From Litoditis marina (Eukaryota; Nematoda; Chromadorea; Rhabditida; Rhabditidae), in the NCBI GenBank assembly GCA_964036275.1, contig OZ038435.1:33359728-33423727 (forward strand): a DNA stretch of 64,000 nucleotides. Reading direction: 5' to 3'. Below the pieces are notes generated by a model that saw only the letters and a list, made by a program, of their open reading frames with translations, did not search any database and was not told where the DNA came from. Positions 46,001 to 57,900 of this stretch are shown piece by piece (position 1 is the stretch's first letter; each line of letters starts with the position of its first letter). The translations under genes and the position numbers were made by a program.

Positions 46001-47499
46001 AACTTTTCACTGACCCTACCCACTGACCCTAAACCATCGTAAAGGTGGTGAGGCCGAATCGATGTATTTCATTTTAAACTTAGTCAATATTAACTTCATA
46101 GATAGTATTTAATACGTTAATACGTCATTCATTTGTTTATTCATGTATTAACGCCATCCTAGTTATTTCATTTAACCTAATTCTGTTTATTTAATTTGCA
46201 TACTATAAACTACAATTTTTCAGCCGACGAAGTGATCAAATCCGTCGGGCTACCCAACCTGAAGTTACAGTTTGTGAGTCCGTTTAATCTTTTTTCTTCT
46301 TTCTTTTTTTCTTCATAGCTTGAAACTATTTTGTGTTACAGACCGGTTGCCAATGTACTAGACGTGGTCACGTGAAGCGTGACAAAACATCATCAACTAG
46401 CTCACGTTTCACGTCACTATATTAGCGAATTTACAGGATGTATTTCATGCGCAGTCGATATGTGGACAATTGACAGCTACTGTGGCTAGGTACAAAGATC
46501 TAATTGGTGGGTGTAATATTTTTTTCCAGATTATATTTCACGAAAACTTGCTCAGTTGCGTGTCTTTTTATTCGTGTTTTAACACAATCAGATTTACTCA
46601 ATATCGATATCAACCATAAAAAGGCTGTTCGTAGAGGGGTTGAGATAGGCATGGGTGAGCTTTGTTACCAGCTCCAGACAGATACCGCGGCGAGCGGGGT
46701 TCGAACGCGCGCAAATAAGAACCAAGGTGATTTTCAAATAGTACAATGAGTTGATGGAAACATTGTAGTTTTCATTTCTTAAGTCTTTTGAAACCTGAAC
46801 TTTGCAGATTATATTCAAGTTGCGCAAGTTCCTAGTCGTCACGAGCCCAACTTCCAGGGAGAAATCAATTATGAATATTTCTTCAAGGTATTTTTTGCTG
46901 ACAAATAACAAGATAGGATGATTTTATTATGTTTTTCTAGATTAAGATAAATACATGAGTTTGCCGAAATTAACATAAATTCGTCGAGCAAATCAGTAAA
47001 AAGGTAACCAATATCATTGTTGATAATTGAAAGATAATCTAGGGAGTCGTTTTGAAAGAACTGTGACCAAACTATCAGAGCAGCAAAACTATCCAAAATT
47101 ACAGTTTTGTTTTTGTTTCTACGTCTCATCGAACTACCTGTGAGCAATTCGCCGGGAAAATTTTACTTTTGCCCCCCACCGTACAATCGCACCATTCGTG
47201 ATAGTTGGCTCCCCCCCCCCCCCACCCGCACTAGTTTCAACAGAAAATGGTGGGGGGTTAAAGGTAAATGTATGGTGGGGTGGGGGGCTAAAGTTGAATG
47301 TCGACATGGTACAATCATTGTACAAAATTAGTCCCGATTCGCCATTTCTAAATGCGTAGATTTTGCGAAATTCCTGTGTTATTGATTATTTTTCCAGTAT
47401 TTGAACGATACGAATTCATCGTGGACAGTCGGCTGTGAATACCAACCCTCAGATGCGGATGACAGATCCTGGGTGGAGCGGTACGGACTTCAGTTTTAA
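43014..47499 (+). CDS. Hydroxypyruvate isomerase
   Basis: Nine exons: 43014-43069, 43347-43477, 43919-44030, 45063-45162, 45727-45802, 46224-46273, 46437-46506, 46808-46887, 47398-47499. Phases close over 258 residues, the normal length for the family. It converts hydroxypyruvate to tartronate semialdehyde as a soluble TIM-barrel enzyme. Visible signatures: RVAANLSFMFTEVP at the N-terminus, AAAAGFKLVEVPFPY, INAPVGDWASGSRGLAALP, VHVMAGVVP, the metal/catalytic Glu in CLIEPINRYSIPHYFL, QVAQVPSRHEPNFQGEINY and the second Glu in VGCEYQPS. The exon 1 donor at 43069 was chosen because it alone gives the right phase and the family sequence. The start lies 17 nt after an ATTCAG acceptor-like site. Confidence 0.95.
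44156..44284 (+). repeat. Family 5 repeat (TTGTAGTTTG ... CAAACTACAA)
   Basis: Left end TTGTAGTTTG, internal inverse GATCAAACTACAAACACAGC, then ACACCGTATGGGG and GAACCCTACA. Related copies are at 44845, 45187, 53789, 56029 and 59303. It lies in an isomerase intron. Confidence 0.7.
44285..44432. repeat. CCGGGATG palindromic minisatellite
   Basis: About ten variants of CCGGGATG and CATCCCGG (for example TCCCGGCGGGATG) in both orientations over 150 bp in an isomerase intron. Self-complementary and GC-rich against an AT-rich background. Confidence 0.7.
44845..44960 (+). repeat. Family 5 repeat, diverged copy
   Basis: TTGTAGTTCGATAC at the left and GATCAAATTGTAAACCC on the right, followed by AACAAACACAGTAAAGG. 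Confidence 0.55.
45187..45316 (+). repeat. Family 5 repeat
   Basis: GTAGTTTGATCAGG, then CCAAACTACAAACACAGCGG, ACACCGTATAGGC and GAACCCTATA. It begins 24 bp after the isomerase exon ending at 45162. Confidence 0.7.
46690..46715. repeat. Lone B-box-like sequence
   Basis: GGGGTTCGAACGC resembles a tRNA T-loop, but no A box or cloverleaf was found nearby. It is in an isomerase intron. Confidence 0.25.
47154..47325 (-). repeat. Family 6 repeat, inverse copy
   Basis: Reads as the complement of 10084-10237: GGGAAAATTTTACTTTTGCC at the left and AATGTCGACATGGTAC at the right, with C-runs of up to 14 between. It lies in the last isomerase intron. Confidence 0.85.
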
Positions 47500-47815
47500 T
47501 CAAAGATTCAATTAGTTGTAGACTTCATGTAAAACGTGAAGAACGTTGAGATGCGGTGGGAACTTTGCACTTTCTCTGCTCTTTACTGACTGATCACAAC
47601 TATACTTTGTGTGCATTTCCCGTACTGGTATTTTAATATTTCCGATACGGTGGTTCTAGTTTTGTGATGTGTTATTTTATATCATCAATGTGTTATGAGT
47701 GTACGTGGTTATACATTTGTTATTTGTGCTGCGTTTTTTTCTATTCGAGGCTCAAACGGAAGAATGTTGAGTTTTCAAAGACTGAGGATAAATATGGTGA
47801 ATATCCGATAAAAAG
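47500..47815. other. Short interval between two convergent genes
   Basis: The isomerase and collagen genes meet tail to tail. No exon is supported here. No AATAAA was seen on the plus strand for the isomerase. Confidence 0.4.
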
Positions 47816-47821
47816 TTTATT
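47816..47821 (-). promoter_or_regulatory. Collagen polyadenylation signal
   Basis: TTTATT on the plus strand (AATAAA in the gene's sense), 43 nt after the collagen stop codon. Confidence 0.65.
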
Positions 47822-47863
47822 TTCGAAATCGATGATGTTTTATGATCTACAAACGGCGATTGT

Positions 47864-49897
47864 CTAATATCCGGGTGCGAGTCTGGCCGGTGGGCAGTGG
47901 TCGCAGGATCCGGGAGCTCCGTTCTCTCCGTCGGGTCCGTTGGGTCCGGACTGACCGTTCTGACCGGGCTGGCCGGGGCTGCCGGGGAGACCGGAAGGTC
48001 CCTAGAATGATTTCCTCAGCTCGAGTAAAACGACAGAGCAAAAAAAAAGATTGTTAGTTCTTACAAGATTATTCGGAGAAGAACGACGTCTGTACACTAA
48101 TCATAAGTAACTTGGGTAACACTGTTTTTATGATGTGTATGTTACTCACCTCAAGTCCTGGCTTGCCGTCCTCTCCGGGTCCTCCGGGTGGTCCAGATTG
48201 TCCGGGGGCTCCGGGTCTACCGGGAGCTCCAGGTCTTCCGGGTGGTCCGACTTCGGTTCTGAAGCTTCCAGGCTCTCCGGGTGGTCCAGCTCTACCCTGT
48301 TGTCCAGTCTGTCCGGGGAGTCCGGGGTTTCCGCGTGGTCCTTGATCTCCGGGCTTTCCGTCCTCTCCTGGGTTTCCGGGACCTCCGGGAGGTCCGTCAG
48401 CGCCGGGTGGTCCCTTGGGTCCAGGTTCACCGGGTGGTGCCTCACAGGGACACTGGGGTGGGAATAGGGACTGGGGCTCGGGTCCGGGTGGGGCGGGTGG
48501 GCCGGGGGGTCCGATCTCTCCGGGGGAACCGTCGATTCCGTCGACACCGTCGCGGCCAGCATCTCCGACACCACCGGGAGGACCGCGGTGACAGGTGCAG
48601 CCTGAAGTAGAATCATTACACAAGATCGAAACCTGCTTTTTAGTGAAGTTTACCATTAACAAACTGAAAAAAAAACTTGGTGTGAAAAGTTTTGCATCAC
48701 ACAATGTGATCTGACGCTTTCGAGTGTTCAACCTAAACGATCAATTTGTATCTAACAAATAACACCCAACATTGATCACTTTTTTGAAGCATTTCTTGGG
48801 AACCTTGAGATCTGCTCCGAGTGTTGCGTGATGTAACCGGCATAACCTGCTCTCATAAACCACTCAAATGTTTCGATGCTACTATAAAACGAGAATAAAA
48901 TCCATAAAATAGGATAAACATACATCCTCCGGCCTGTCCGCCCTCGAACTGCTCGACGAACTCGTCGGATGGGGTATCGTATCCGACCGGCTCGTCTCTC
49001 AGCTCCTGGTCGTGCAGACGACGTGCCCAGAAGTCGGCCAATGTGTCTCTGAATACGGTAACTATGCTTTTGAAGACGTTAGTTCGGAAACAGTAATTTA
49101 ATTTTGTTCTGCACGATGATTTTGCGTTGTTTGTAAACATTTTGAGTTCCTAAGGAAAATGTATAATCCTGATCTATATTCAAATTCGTCATTCCACAAG
49201 CTCTATTATCTCAAAAGTCATCGATAATACAGTGTGTTTCTACTCTATCTGATTGAACGAAGTTCTTTAATCGGCACTCAACGTCTGTTCATTCTTGTGT
49301 CTCTCGATTTACGCTCTCGTTGGCGATACATGTTTCCCGGCGGGTTGTCAGCGCAGAGAAATAGCTTGCGTTTTCTGACGATGGGTTATTTCAACCGGGA
49401 TACTCTTGTGTCATATGACCACAACTAGTTCTCACCTCTTCTCGATTCTTCTGTGTGCCATAACAATATTGGCCAGTCTAGCCACATCTCTCTTGCCGCC
49501 GGTCTCGATATCCAACATCTCCTTCCACATGTCGCGCGCACGAGCCTGGAATTGAGAAATCAGTGATTGTAAAGTAATAAAATCAATAACTTGTTTCTGA
49601 AAAAAACGAAAATATGTTGCTAGTTGCTATAGTCCTTACATTGAGCGTTCGAAAATACCTGGAGATTCCGTGAATACACATTTTTACTCCTACGGTATGC
49701 GTCACCCGGGTGGAAGCGACTATTCAGCTCACCTGACAGAACTCGAGGTCGAGCTGAACCTGGGACTCGAGTGTCTGGATATAGTGGAGGATGAGGGGGA
49801 AGGTGAGCAGACAGCTGGTCAGGGCCACCGTCGAGAAAACGACGGCCGCGAAGGCGACTGGCCGCAACGAGCGTTGCGACTCCTCTTTCTCGGACAT
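47864..49897 (-). CDS. Cuticle collagen
   Basis: Five exons: 49733-49897, 49436-49545, 48924-49048, 48150-48601, 47864-48001, coding 329 residues, the usual size. Layout is that of nematode cuticle collagens: a short cytosolic start ([10 protein letters not shown]), a hydrophobic anchor ([20 protein letters not shown]), a conserved non-collagen domain (RDMWKEM), a Cys cluster [11 protein letters not shown], a first Gly-X-Y block, an interruption with [11 protein letters not shown], longer Gly-X-Y blocks, then GSCDHCPP and an end APGY. The flanking Cys pairs allow trimer disulfides; the product is secreted and cross-linked into the cuticle. The start follows ATTGCAG by 3 nt. Gly-X-Y codons strongly favour GGA and CCC. 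Confidence 0.97.
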
Positions 49898-49905
49898 CGC
49901 CTGCA

Positions 49906-50110
49906 ATTCAGATGGGGTTTTGGCGGCAAAAATAAAGATGTCATAGATATGAGAGAGTTCCGAACAAGGTTTTGGCGGCAATAAAGTAATGCTAAAAATC
50001 AAACGAGGTTTTGGCGGCAATAAAGTAATACTAAAATTCAAACGAGGCTTTGGCGGCACCAAAGTCATGATGTGATAGTTATGAGAAATTTCCGAACAGG
50101 GGGTTCGCCG
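49906..50110. repeat. TTTTGGCGGCA minisatellite upstream of collagen
   Basis: Four units of about 37-65 bp, each with GAGGTTTTGGCGGCAATAAAG or a variant, immediately 5' of the collagen start codon. They could be part of the outron or promoter. Confidence 0.75.
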
Positions 50111-51926
50111 CAATGAGATGCCAATATGAGAGTTACTGATAGACTACAACATGAGTATTCACATTCTCAGCCACGTGGAATAACCATCCACATTGAAATC
50201 ATAATTAAAACGTGTATTAAAAGTAAACAGAAAGTTCTGACAAGTTGTGAGAAACAAACTGAAAGACGAATAATTCATCATAAACTTATTACAAAACTCG
50301 TCTCCTTTCATACAGCACTTTCGTAAAAACTAACGTGAAACGTGTCCCAAACATGTCACAAGTTTTATACCAAAGTGTACAAAACTACAAATGTATGTCA
50401 ACATTCTACGTGACTTTTCACGTATTCACAGATTTTCCTAAACTTTAGAATACGGTAGAAATGACGCACTAGCAGGGGTGGTTAGTGTGATCTGCTCCTC
50501 TTTATATCCCCTCCAACAGGTCTTCATCGTTCTACCCTCGCGACCGCCGCCTCTCTGCGCCCTCTCCATATCCCGCACTTCCTCGCCGCTGTTTCGTCTG
50601 CGCATCCGCGTATCCCGTGATGTCTCCGTACCGTCTAACACCAACCAATTTGAAACGCTTTCACATACAGCGGCTTCTAGCCGTGTTTTTGGTATTGAAC
50701 GGCAGAAGACAGCTGTAAAGTGGGGACGAATCACGTATCTTAACAAATTTCAGGGTAACATGACCGTCATTTCATACCGTTTTGCGTTTACCCGAGTTGG
50801 ATATACTGTTATTCATTAGCACAGTCGCAGGAAACATGTCAAACACAGTAGAACTCAGAAACGTGCATTGACAAAGTGCAGAATGCCTCATTAGACTTTA
50901 CAACCTTACGTGACTGTCTGGCTGTTCAATTTATTTCTAGTATACCATTGAGTTACCTACTCAGATAACCTGAAATGAGTACCAGAAAGGAATTGGGTAA
51001 CAAAAAAAGTTAACGTTATAACGTAAAAAACGTTAACGTCAGAAAACGTAAACCTCAACGTTATTGTGTATACCGTGTGTTTACTTGTATACTTGTAGAC
51101 TTGATCGTGGTGTGGGGGCGTTCTTCAGGAGCTACTTTCATCTCTGAGAGGGCAACACATAAATATGGTGGAAGGTTTACTTTTTGATATTTCGCGGTAA
51201 ACTGGTAAAATTAGTGAAACAATCCCCGACCTACCTCCGATACCCTTTACAATAGATTTTACTGCAGGTTTTGACAGGTGATAAATATTACCGGAATACG
51301 TTGTGTACAAATGCAGGAGTCTCAGAACGGTCATATTCGTCTGAAAATAAAAACTACACACAACATAAAACTATTTCCTGCAAAGTTCGGGGTAAAATAA
51401 AGTTTTTTTCGAAAAGAATAAATTCACTCGAACGAAATTGGAGAAAGTCTATCATATTTCAAGCAAACTTGAAAAGAACTGATGTAGTTTGGTGGTTACC
51501 ATGACCAAACTACATTACTTGGGCTTTTCTCGGCTATTTGTGGTGGTTTGTTCTCCTCCTTTTACATTCAGTCTGAGAGTCGCTTCTTGTTCGCTCTGTA
51601 GTCTCTTTGTAGTTGAGCTCCTCTTTGTCTGAAGCGTAATTCGATATTTATGCTGTGTTTGTAGATCGAACTAGAATTCAAAATGCGGTGGCTTCCTCCA
51701 CATAGACACCTTGTGACAAAAGCTGCTATTTGAATGAAAATCTCTGGAAACCGTTAAACATGTTAGGACGCAATTTCATGATAACGTGGGGAATTTTTGG
51801 TTGGCTGTCTCATTCCATCCAACTTCTGCCCACGAATGGTTCGTTTCTCTCTTCTCCCCAAACTTTTTGTCTTTTGGTACAACTGTACAATTTTCCCGTT
51901 TTTTGAACTCAGAAGGGTATATTTTA
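50111..51926. other. Divergent intergenic region (collagen / transporter)
   Basis: No exon supported. GGATATAAAGAGG on the minus strand near 50500 is a TATA-like sequence that could serve the collagen gene, though it is about 600 bp from the start codon. AACGTTA-type short repeats lie at 51005-51065, and a short inverted pair TGTAGTTTGGT/ACCAAACTACA at 51485-51517. Confidence 0.4.
50822..50916 (+). repeat. Family 1 MITE-like repeat
   Basis: Starts CAGTCGCAGGAAACATGTCA, contains GACAAAGTGCAGAATGCCTC and ends TTACGTGACTG. The first CACGTG is mutated. Confidence 0.65.
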
Positions 51927-54900
51927 ATGTTCGAGGTATGTACTAGGTACTCGTTGATTTTACACCACTCTCTGGATCTAATTTACTTGGCTTCAAAAAT
52001 AACCGGGTTTATTGTACAATCGTTTGAGCCGAAATGGGTTGAAATCCGACCCGTAGTACAATAACCCCCCTTGAGCCGAAATAGGTTGAAATCCGACCCG
52101 TAGTACAATCACCCCCCACCCCCATAGGGGGGCAATTGTACAATTTTCCCAAATAACCAATTGTCGAATATTTTCCCTTTGGCAATTTAGTGCTAGAAGT
52201 GCATTGATTAAGTGTAATAACCGTATTGTATTCTGTGACATTTTTCCAACTATTTCAGGTTCTTTTCACCTCTCATCGAGCCAAATTGGGAAGTAACTCG
52301 GGCCGAGAACGGGCCCGGCTGGTGGAAACCATTATTCGCAAGGGAGGCAGTGATGAGGGTACGTTGGAAGACATTTCGCCGAAAAGTTGTCATTTGCTAA
52401 GTTCCTGCATGCAGATCAAACTACAGCCTCAACTGATGAAGTCGTCCCTATTTGAATTTACAGCTTCATTCCATGTTTCAATTGTAGGCAAAGTCGAAAA
52501 CGGATCAGCTGAAATGACAGAGTTGCTAACGGACATATCCGAAGAAGTGTTCGACAATATGGATGAGATATGCAATTCGCCCGTCTCTGGAACACCCAGA
52601 ATCGATCCCGTCAAGGTAATGTATATGACTATTTGACTTGTAGTTTGATCAAAAATGAGAGCCAGCCAGGTTCACCTGGACTGGCTTTTTACTGCCGAAT
52701 ATTTTTAGAATTTTTAGAACGAATGGTTATCAAGGTTTTAGACAATTGGGTTCATAGTATGGACACAAAATCTGCCAATCTATTTCACGAACTGAAACCC
52801 CTCAGTCTTTCATAGCCAGTTCCATTTTAGCTGGAGCACATTGAACTAGAGCTGGAGCAGAGCGTCCGAGTCAACACCCGATCCACGGCGTTGCGCCAAT
52901 TGGCGCTCCTACTGGCGTGCACCACCCAAATCAGAGATTTGAGCAACTTTTCTGCAATGTTCGTCAAAAATGGAGGAGGTAGGCTCCCTTTGCATCCAAT
53001 GCACCCAATTGATCAGGATACCGTATCCGACCATGCATTCATCTGTTTATACACTATATCGCTAGATGCCGACCTATTAAAAACAGCTTCGCTTTGAGAG
53101 ACGCAGGGTGCTCGGAGCATGCTTGATTGTGTTACAGTAATTTACTGTAAGTACAGCATGGTGGAAATGCAAATCGATTTTTTTGGCTTTCGACTGAAAA
53201 ATACAGTATTTTTTCGAACCATTCGGTTCTTGAACTGTTTCGACTAAACGCGATCTCGTAAAATACGGGGCATGTTCGGAGTAGGAACTGATTATCGAGG
53301 TGTTCTTTCTTAACTTGTCTCAACTCTTCCTTGGTATTTGTTGTTTTTGTTGGTTGTTGTTCAGTTCTTATTCTATTCATTTCAACCAGTTGTTTATGTT
53401 TTCAGTCGCCTTCCTTTTTGCCTACTTTGTCCAACTTATTCTGATCGGATGCCCGTTTGCCCTATTGGAATTATCGATTGGGCAGTACACTTCTCTTCCG
53501 GCATGCACCCTGTTCGGCAGAATTGCACCCGCTTTCTCGGGTTGGTTAAATTTTAGGATCGCTTTCTCCGAATCAAGCTTGTATATAGGGGTCAAATTTA
53601 CTTCTTCCGTCTCTCGCCGGAATCGAACCTGCGATCGAAAGAATCGGAGCTGGCGCTAACCACTACGTTGCGAGAATATATGACCGACAAGGTCTGGAAT
53701 CGGAAAGTTGTGTCCGTACACAGCAGAAATTGAGAGATCTACAGTACTATTCCGTTGACAACGACCATACGGATTGCTCGAGTCTCAGTTGTAGTTTGAT
53801 CTCGGTGTACGCAATAAATTCCGAGTTGCGAAATAAAAGCAATGGGATCAAACTGAAAAAACAGCGGGATGGGACCCCATATACCGCATAAGAACCTAGC
53901 TAAACGCTCTGTCCAGCTGTGTTTGTAGTTCAATTCCGTTCTTTTCCGAACGGAATACGTGAGTTGTGACGTGTATCGAGATTAGGCTACAACAAAGATC
54001 TGGTCATTCCCAATACAGTTAGTCATTCGAAAGTCACTTTCGAAATTCCACTTAATGCCACTTAAACCAATTTCCTAAAATACCTCTAGTACTGTCTTTC
54101 CTGCGAAGTAATCTGGAAAATAGTAGAGTGAATACTAGGCTGCATTTTATTCACTTTTTGACGTTTTTCTACCAAAAAAATCTAGCGAATTACAATCAAG
54201 CCATACAAAGTTACAACACTTCTCACAACCTTCCTACTTGCAGGGGTCAGTCTCCTTCTACTGATCGTGCGTCTCGTGTACTCCCTATTCGTCGCCATGG
54301 AGCCAAGATATTTGATATACTCGTACAAATTCATAATGCAGATTCTAATCGATAATGTCGAATGGCTCAGCTGTTCGTACTATCCCGGATGGGGTACGTC
54401 GTTTCATATTTCCATGCCAAAGTATATGACCTTCCCTAAACACAACCAAAGTAGGAATAAAAATGATTAAATAAAAATTTTGAGTTTACAATGATTGGAT
54501 AGGAGCAGATATTGAATTGAATGTTTCGCGGACTTGATCAAAAACCCTGAGGTAAATCTACTCTACATCAGCAGTAATGATGCTAAAAGGCCTGAAAGGG
54601 AGCGCCATTCGTTACAAATAAAATTTACTGCTATGACGCAAAAGCTTGTGATTTCGTTTGTGATCTCCCAAGCGTGTTTTTTTTCAGTCTGCAAGGAATC
54701 ATCGCAGAAGTGTAAAATCGGTTACGATTCCATAAGTGGGGTGTGAGTCGGTATTCGTTATACTATATTGTTTTAGCGGTTTACATATTTCTCATTGTGT
54801 CTCTAACTAAACTCGGTTTTTGTCGGCTATGTACGTTCATGTATCACGTATGTACGGCGTGTATTGCCCCGGAGAAGTAAATATTTGATGTGTTGATTAG

Positions 54901-57900
54901 CCAGGCCCACAATCATATCCCCGCTGTGTAGATGAACTCTAATCTGATAATAGAAATGATCATAATTTTGTTGTGTACATGTACATTGCACGAAAACGTT
55001 CCACTCATCCATTGCTGGTCTCTACTCCTCTACTATAAATATATATTCCACAGTACCATATTGAATGTTCGACATCCAGACTGATTTTTGTCCTAAAAAA
55101 CTTGAGAGAATTTTTGACGAACTATCTTAGACTGTTACGGATCGGTAAAGTTAAGTATAAACAGGACAGCGCACAGCATAAAAAGCCGAGAAAACTAAAA
55201 TATGAATACATTCATCTTGTTCTAGATGTACGAAATCTCTTGAAAAATTCGAGAGCAAGAACTTTTCCATGTTCTCCAAGGATACTGTAATGACGTATTA
55301 CACGAGCAAGGAGTCGCAGATTTCGTTCTCACCAGCCAATATTTACAGGTACGTTTACAGGCACAGAGTCTGTTAGTCACACGCAAGGTCACGTAGAACG
55401 TGTTTGAACCCCTCTATTGATTTAACAAGTTTAACGAGTCTCTAACAAACTTGAACAATATTCAACCATTGACGTCGAAAGAGATCAAATGAAGCCAGAT
55501 GTTGTAAGTTGAAGTTGTATCCTTTAAAAAGTCACGTGAAACGTGAAAAACGTTGTTAAAGAAGGACGATTATGCGGTCCTTTAAACTGCAATACATTTG
55601 TCAATTGCAGTTTAAAGGACCGTTGACACGGGATTGGTTCACAGAATCGTCCTACTTTAACCCAACCCGAGTAGTTAAATTCTAGTCGGATTAAATGAAC
55701 CAAGCTCATTTGCAGTCTGAGTTCTATGTTCAAGTCGAGAACGGATCTGTGTATGGCCAGCTTCATCATTCTCTGTCTGGCGGGCTGTATCAGTCATCGA
55801 GGCACAAAGTTTTTCAGCAAGGTATTTAGTGTTAGTCCATTGCGCAGTCACGTGAAACATGCTTAACACAGCAGAAATCAGAAACGTGCAATGACAAAGT
55901 GCACAATTCTTCATTAGAATGTTAACTATGCTACGTGACTATTCAGTTTACATCTGATATAGTCCATGTCATTCCTACGTGAACCTCTATTACAGTACAT
56001 ACAGGACTCGGGAATGACCAATTCTTCGCTGTACTTTGATCCTAAAAACGCCGTGATTCACAAATCTCGACTCGAAAACAGCCAGCCCAAACTACAAACA
56101 CATCGGCATAATATTCCTTACACCGTATAAGCCTGCGTTGGAAATAGTTTTTTCAAGTTTGTCTCAAGTCAAGTTTGAAGTGTTCATTTTTCAGCTGTGC
56201 GTTTTCCTGTGCATCTTTCCTCTATTTGCGGTGATCATGCTGTTCGTCTTCTCAATCACTAATTCGGGTATCCAGCCTCTCCTGGACGGATTTGCGCCGC
56301 GGTGGGGGGCACTGGGCAAAGCCATCACCTGGATGGAGGCTATTCAGGCGGTCAGTCAATATTGCCCTTGGGAAAGATATACTCAAAGAGATCCCTGCTT
56401 GGTTTAGTTTTAGGTTCCCCAACAAAGACAGCAAATGGCCGTATTGTTTAGGCAATGCAGGGCGAGCCCGAGCAGTCATTGAGTATTTGTCATCGGCAGA
56501 TGAGAGATGCGCGAGTGTGCTGGTGTTTTATATAGGTACATAAATAGGGGTAAATATAGGTATATACAGGTGAAAAGTTTAAAAGATAGTAGGTAGGTAA
56601 AGTTAAGCTTTTCGTACTTCAGGCTGCAAGAACTGTGGGTGTTGGTGACGGTACCTTGCTCACTTTGGGATCTCTCGCCGATTTTCACAACAACTTGTTA
56701 CGGTACGTGTATATAGGAATCGTACCCGCTTATTTTGTTTTGCTTAAATTTCTTGGGCACCTTGACAAGTGCACTGTCAACGTGCCCAAGAAATTCAAGC
56801 ATATTACTCAGGCAATGCCCAGCTACTTGGCAAGCAACTTTCGTAGGCAACCAGAATAAGCCAATCAAAATTAAAAGTCATTAAAGTAAAAGTCATTAGA
56901 AAGTGAAATTCATCAAGTACAGAGACAGTTAAGAATCGGAGATAAAGTTTCTTTTTTTTATTCTGACTAAAAGTGAATTAATGACTTTTTCTTTGATGAC
57001 TTTTAATTTTGAATGACTTATTCCTGGTACCATTTTTCGTAGCGGCTTTGACGAGAGAGTATTCAGGTCATGGATACGCAGAGTGCCTTGGCTTGCCTGC
57101 GGCTTCAATGACCTGCATACTATCTAGCGTTTCTAGCTTGCCAATAGATGAAAACTGACGGAAATCTTACTGAGTAAATAAGAACTTTCTGCGACATGTT
57201 CTCCACAATTATGTCGGTCTATGAAGTATGAAAAAAATCTGGTTCAGGGACGTGCTTCTGCTGGCGCTGTTCGGGGCCTTGATTCGTATATTCGCCGTCG
57301 CGACCCTCGTTCCCGTTATCTCTCTCACCCAAATAGTCATGGATGCTAAAGACGCTGGATGTACGTTTTAAGTGATTGTTTGATTGAAAACCTGTTTGGT
57401 GAAACTCGTATTTGAGCTCTCAAAACTACTATCAACTTGAGAACTCGATTCTGAAGTGCTCTGAAACTTTTGAACTTCACAACCGTGAAATTACAGCAGT
57501 GATTAATGAAGGTGGTGAGAAAACTACTTGCCAATGATTTTTGTGGTAGCATACTCACACCAGAAGTTTATTATGTTCTCATGAGCTGATCTAATATAGT
57601 TTGAAAAGGATTGCTAGTACGCCTTCCACATGACTATACTATTTACTACTAGTATAATTACAGCAATGTTTGTGCAGTCTATTGAGATCAAGGGTCACGC
57701 TGAATTCTATTGCATTCTCAAAAACAAGTCTCGAAACTACCATAAACTAGAGTTTGAATACTATTTACTAATGGGAATGAAAAAAAAAACGAATGGATCT
57801 ATTAGGCAAGCAAGCTGTGCGATTTCAATATTTATTCAACACATGCATGTACTCGACACATAGTACGAACATGAACTAATGTATCACATGGTGTTCTCTC

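Noticed and set aside
48135..48610. Plus-strand frames opposite the collagen exon
   Set aside because: Gly-X-Y repeats leave the antisense frames open by composition. They are shadows of the collagen gene.
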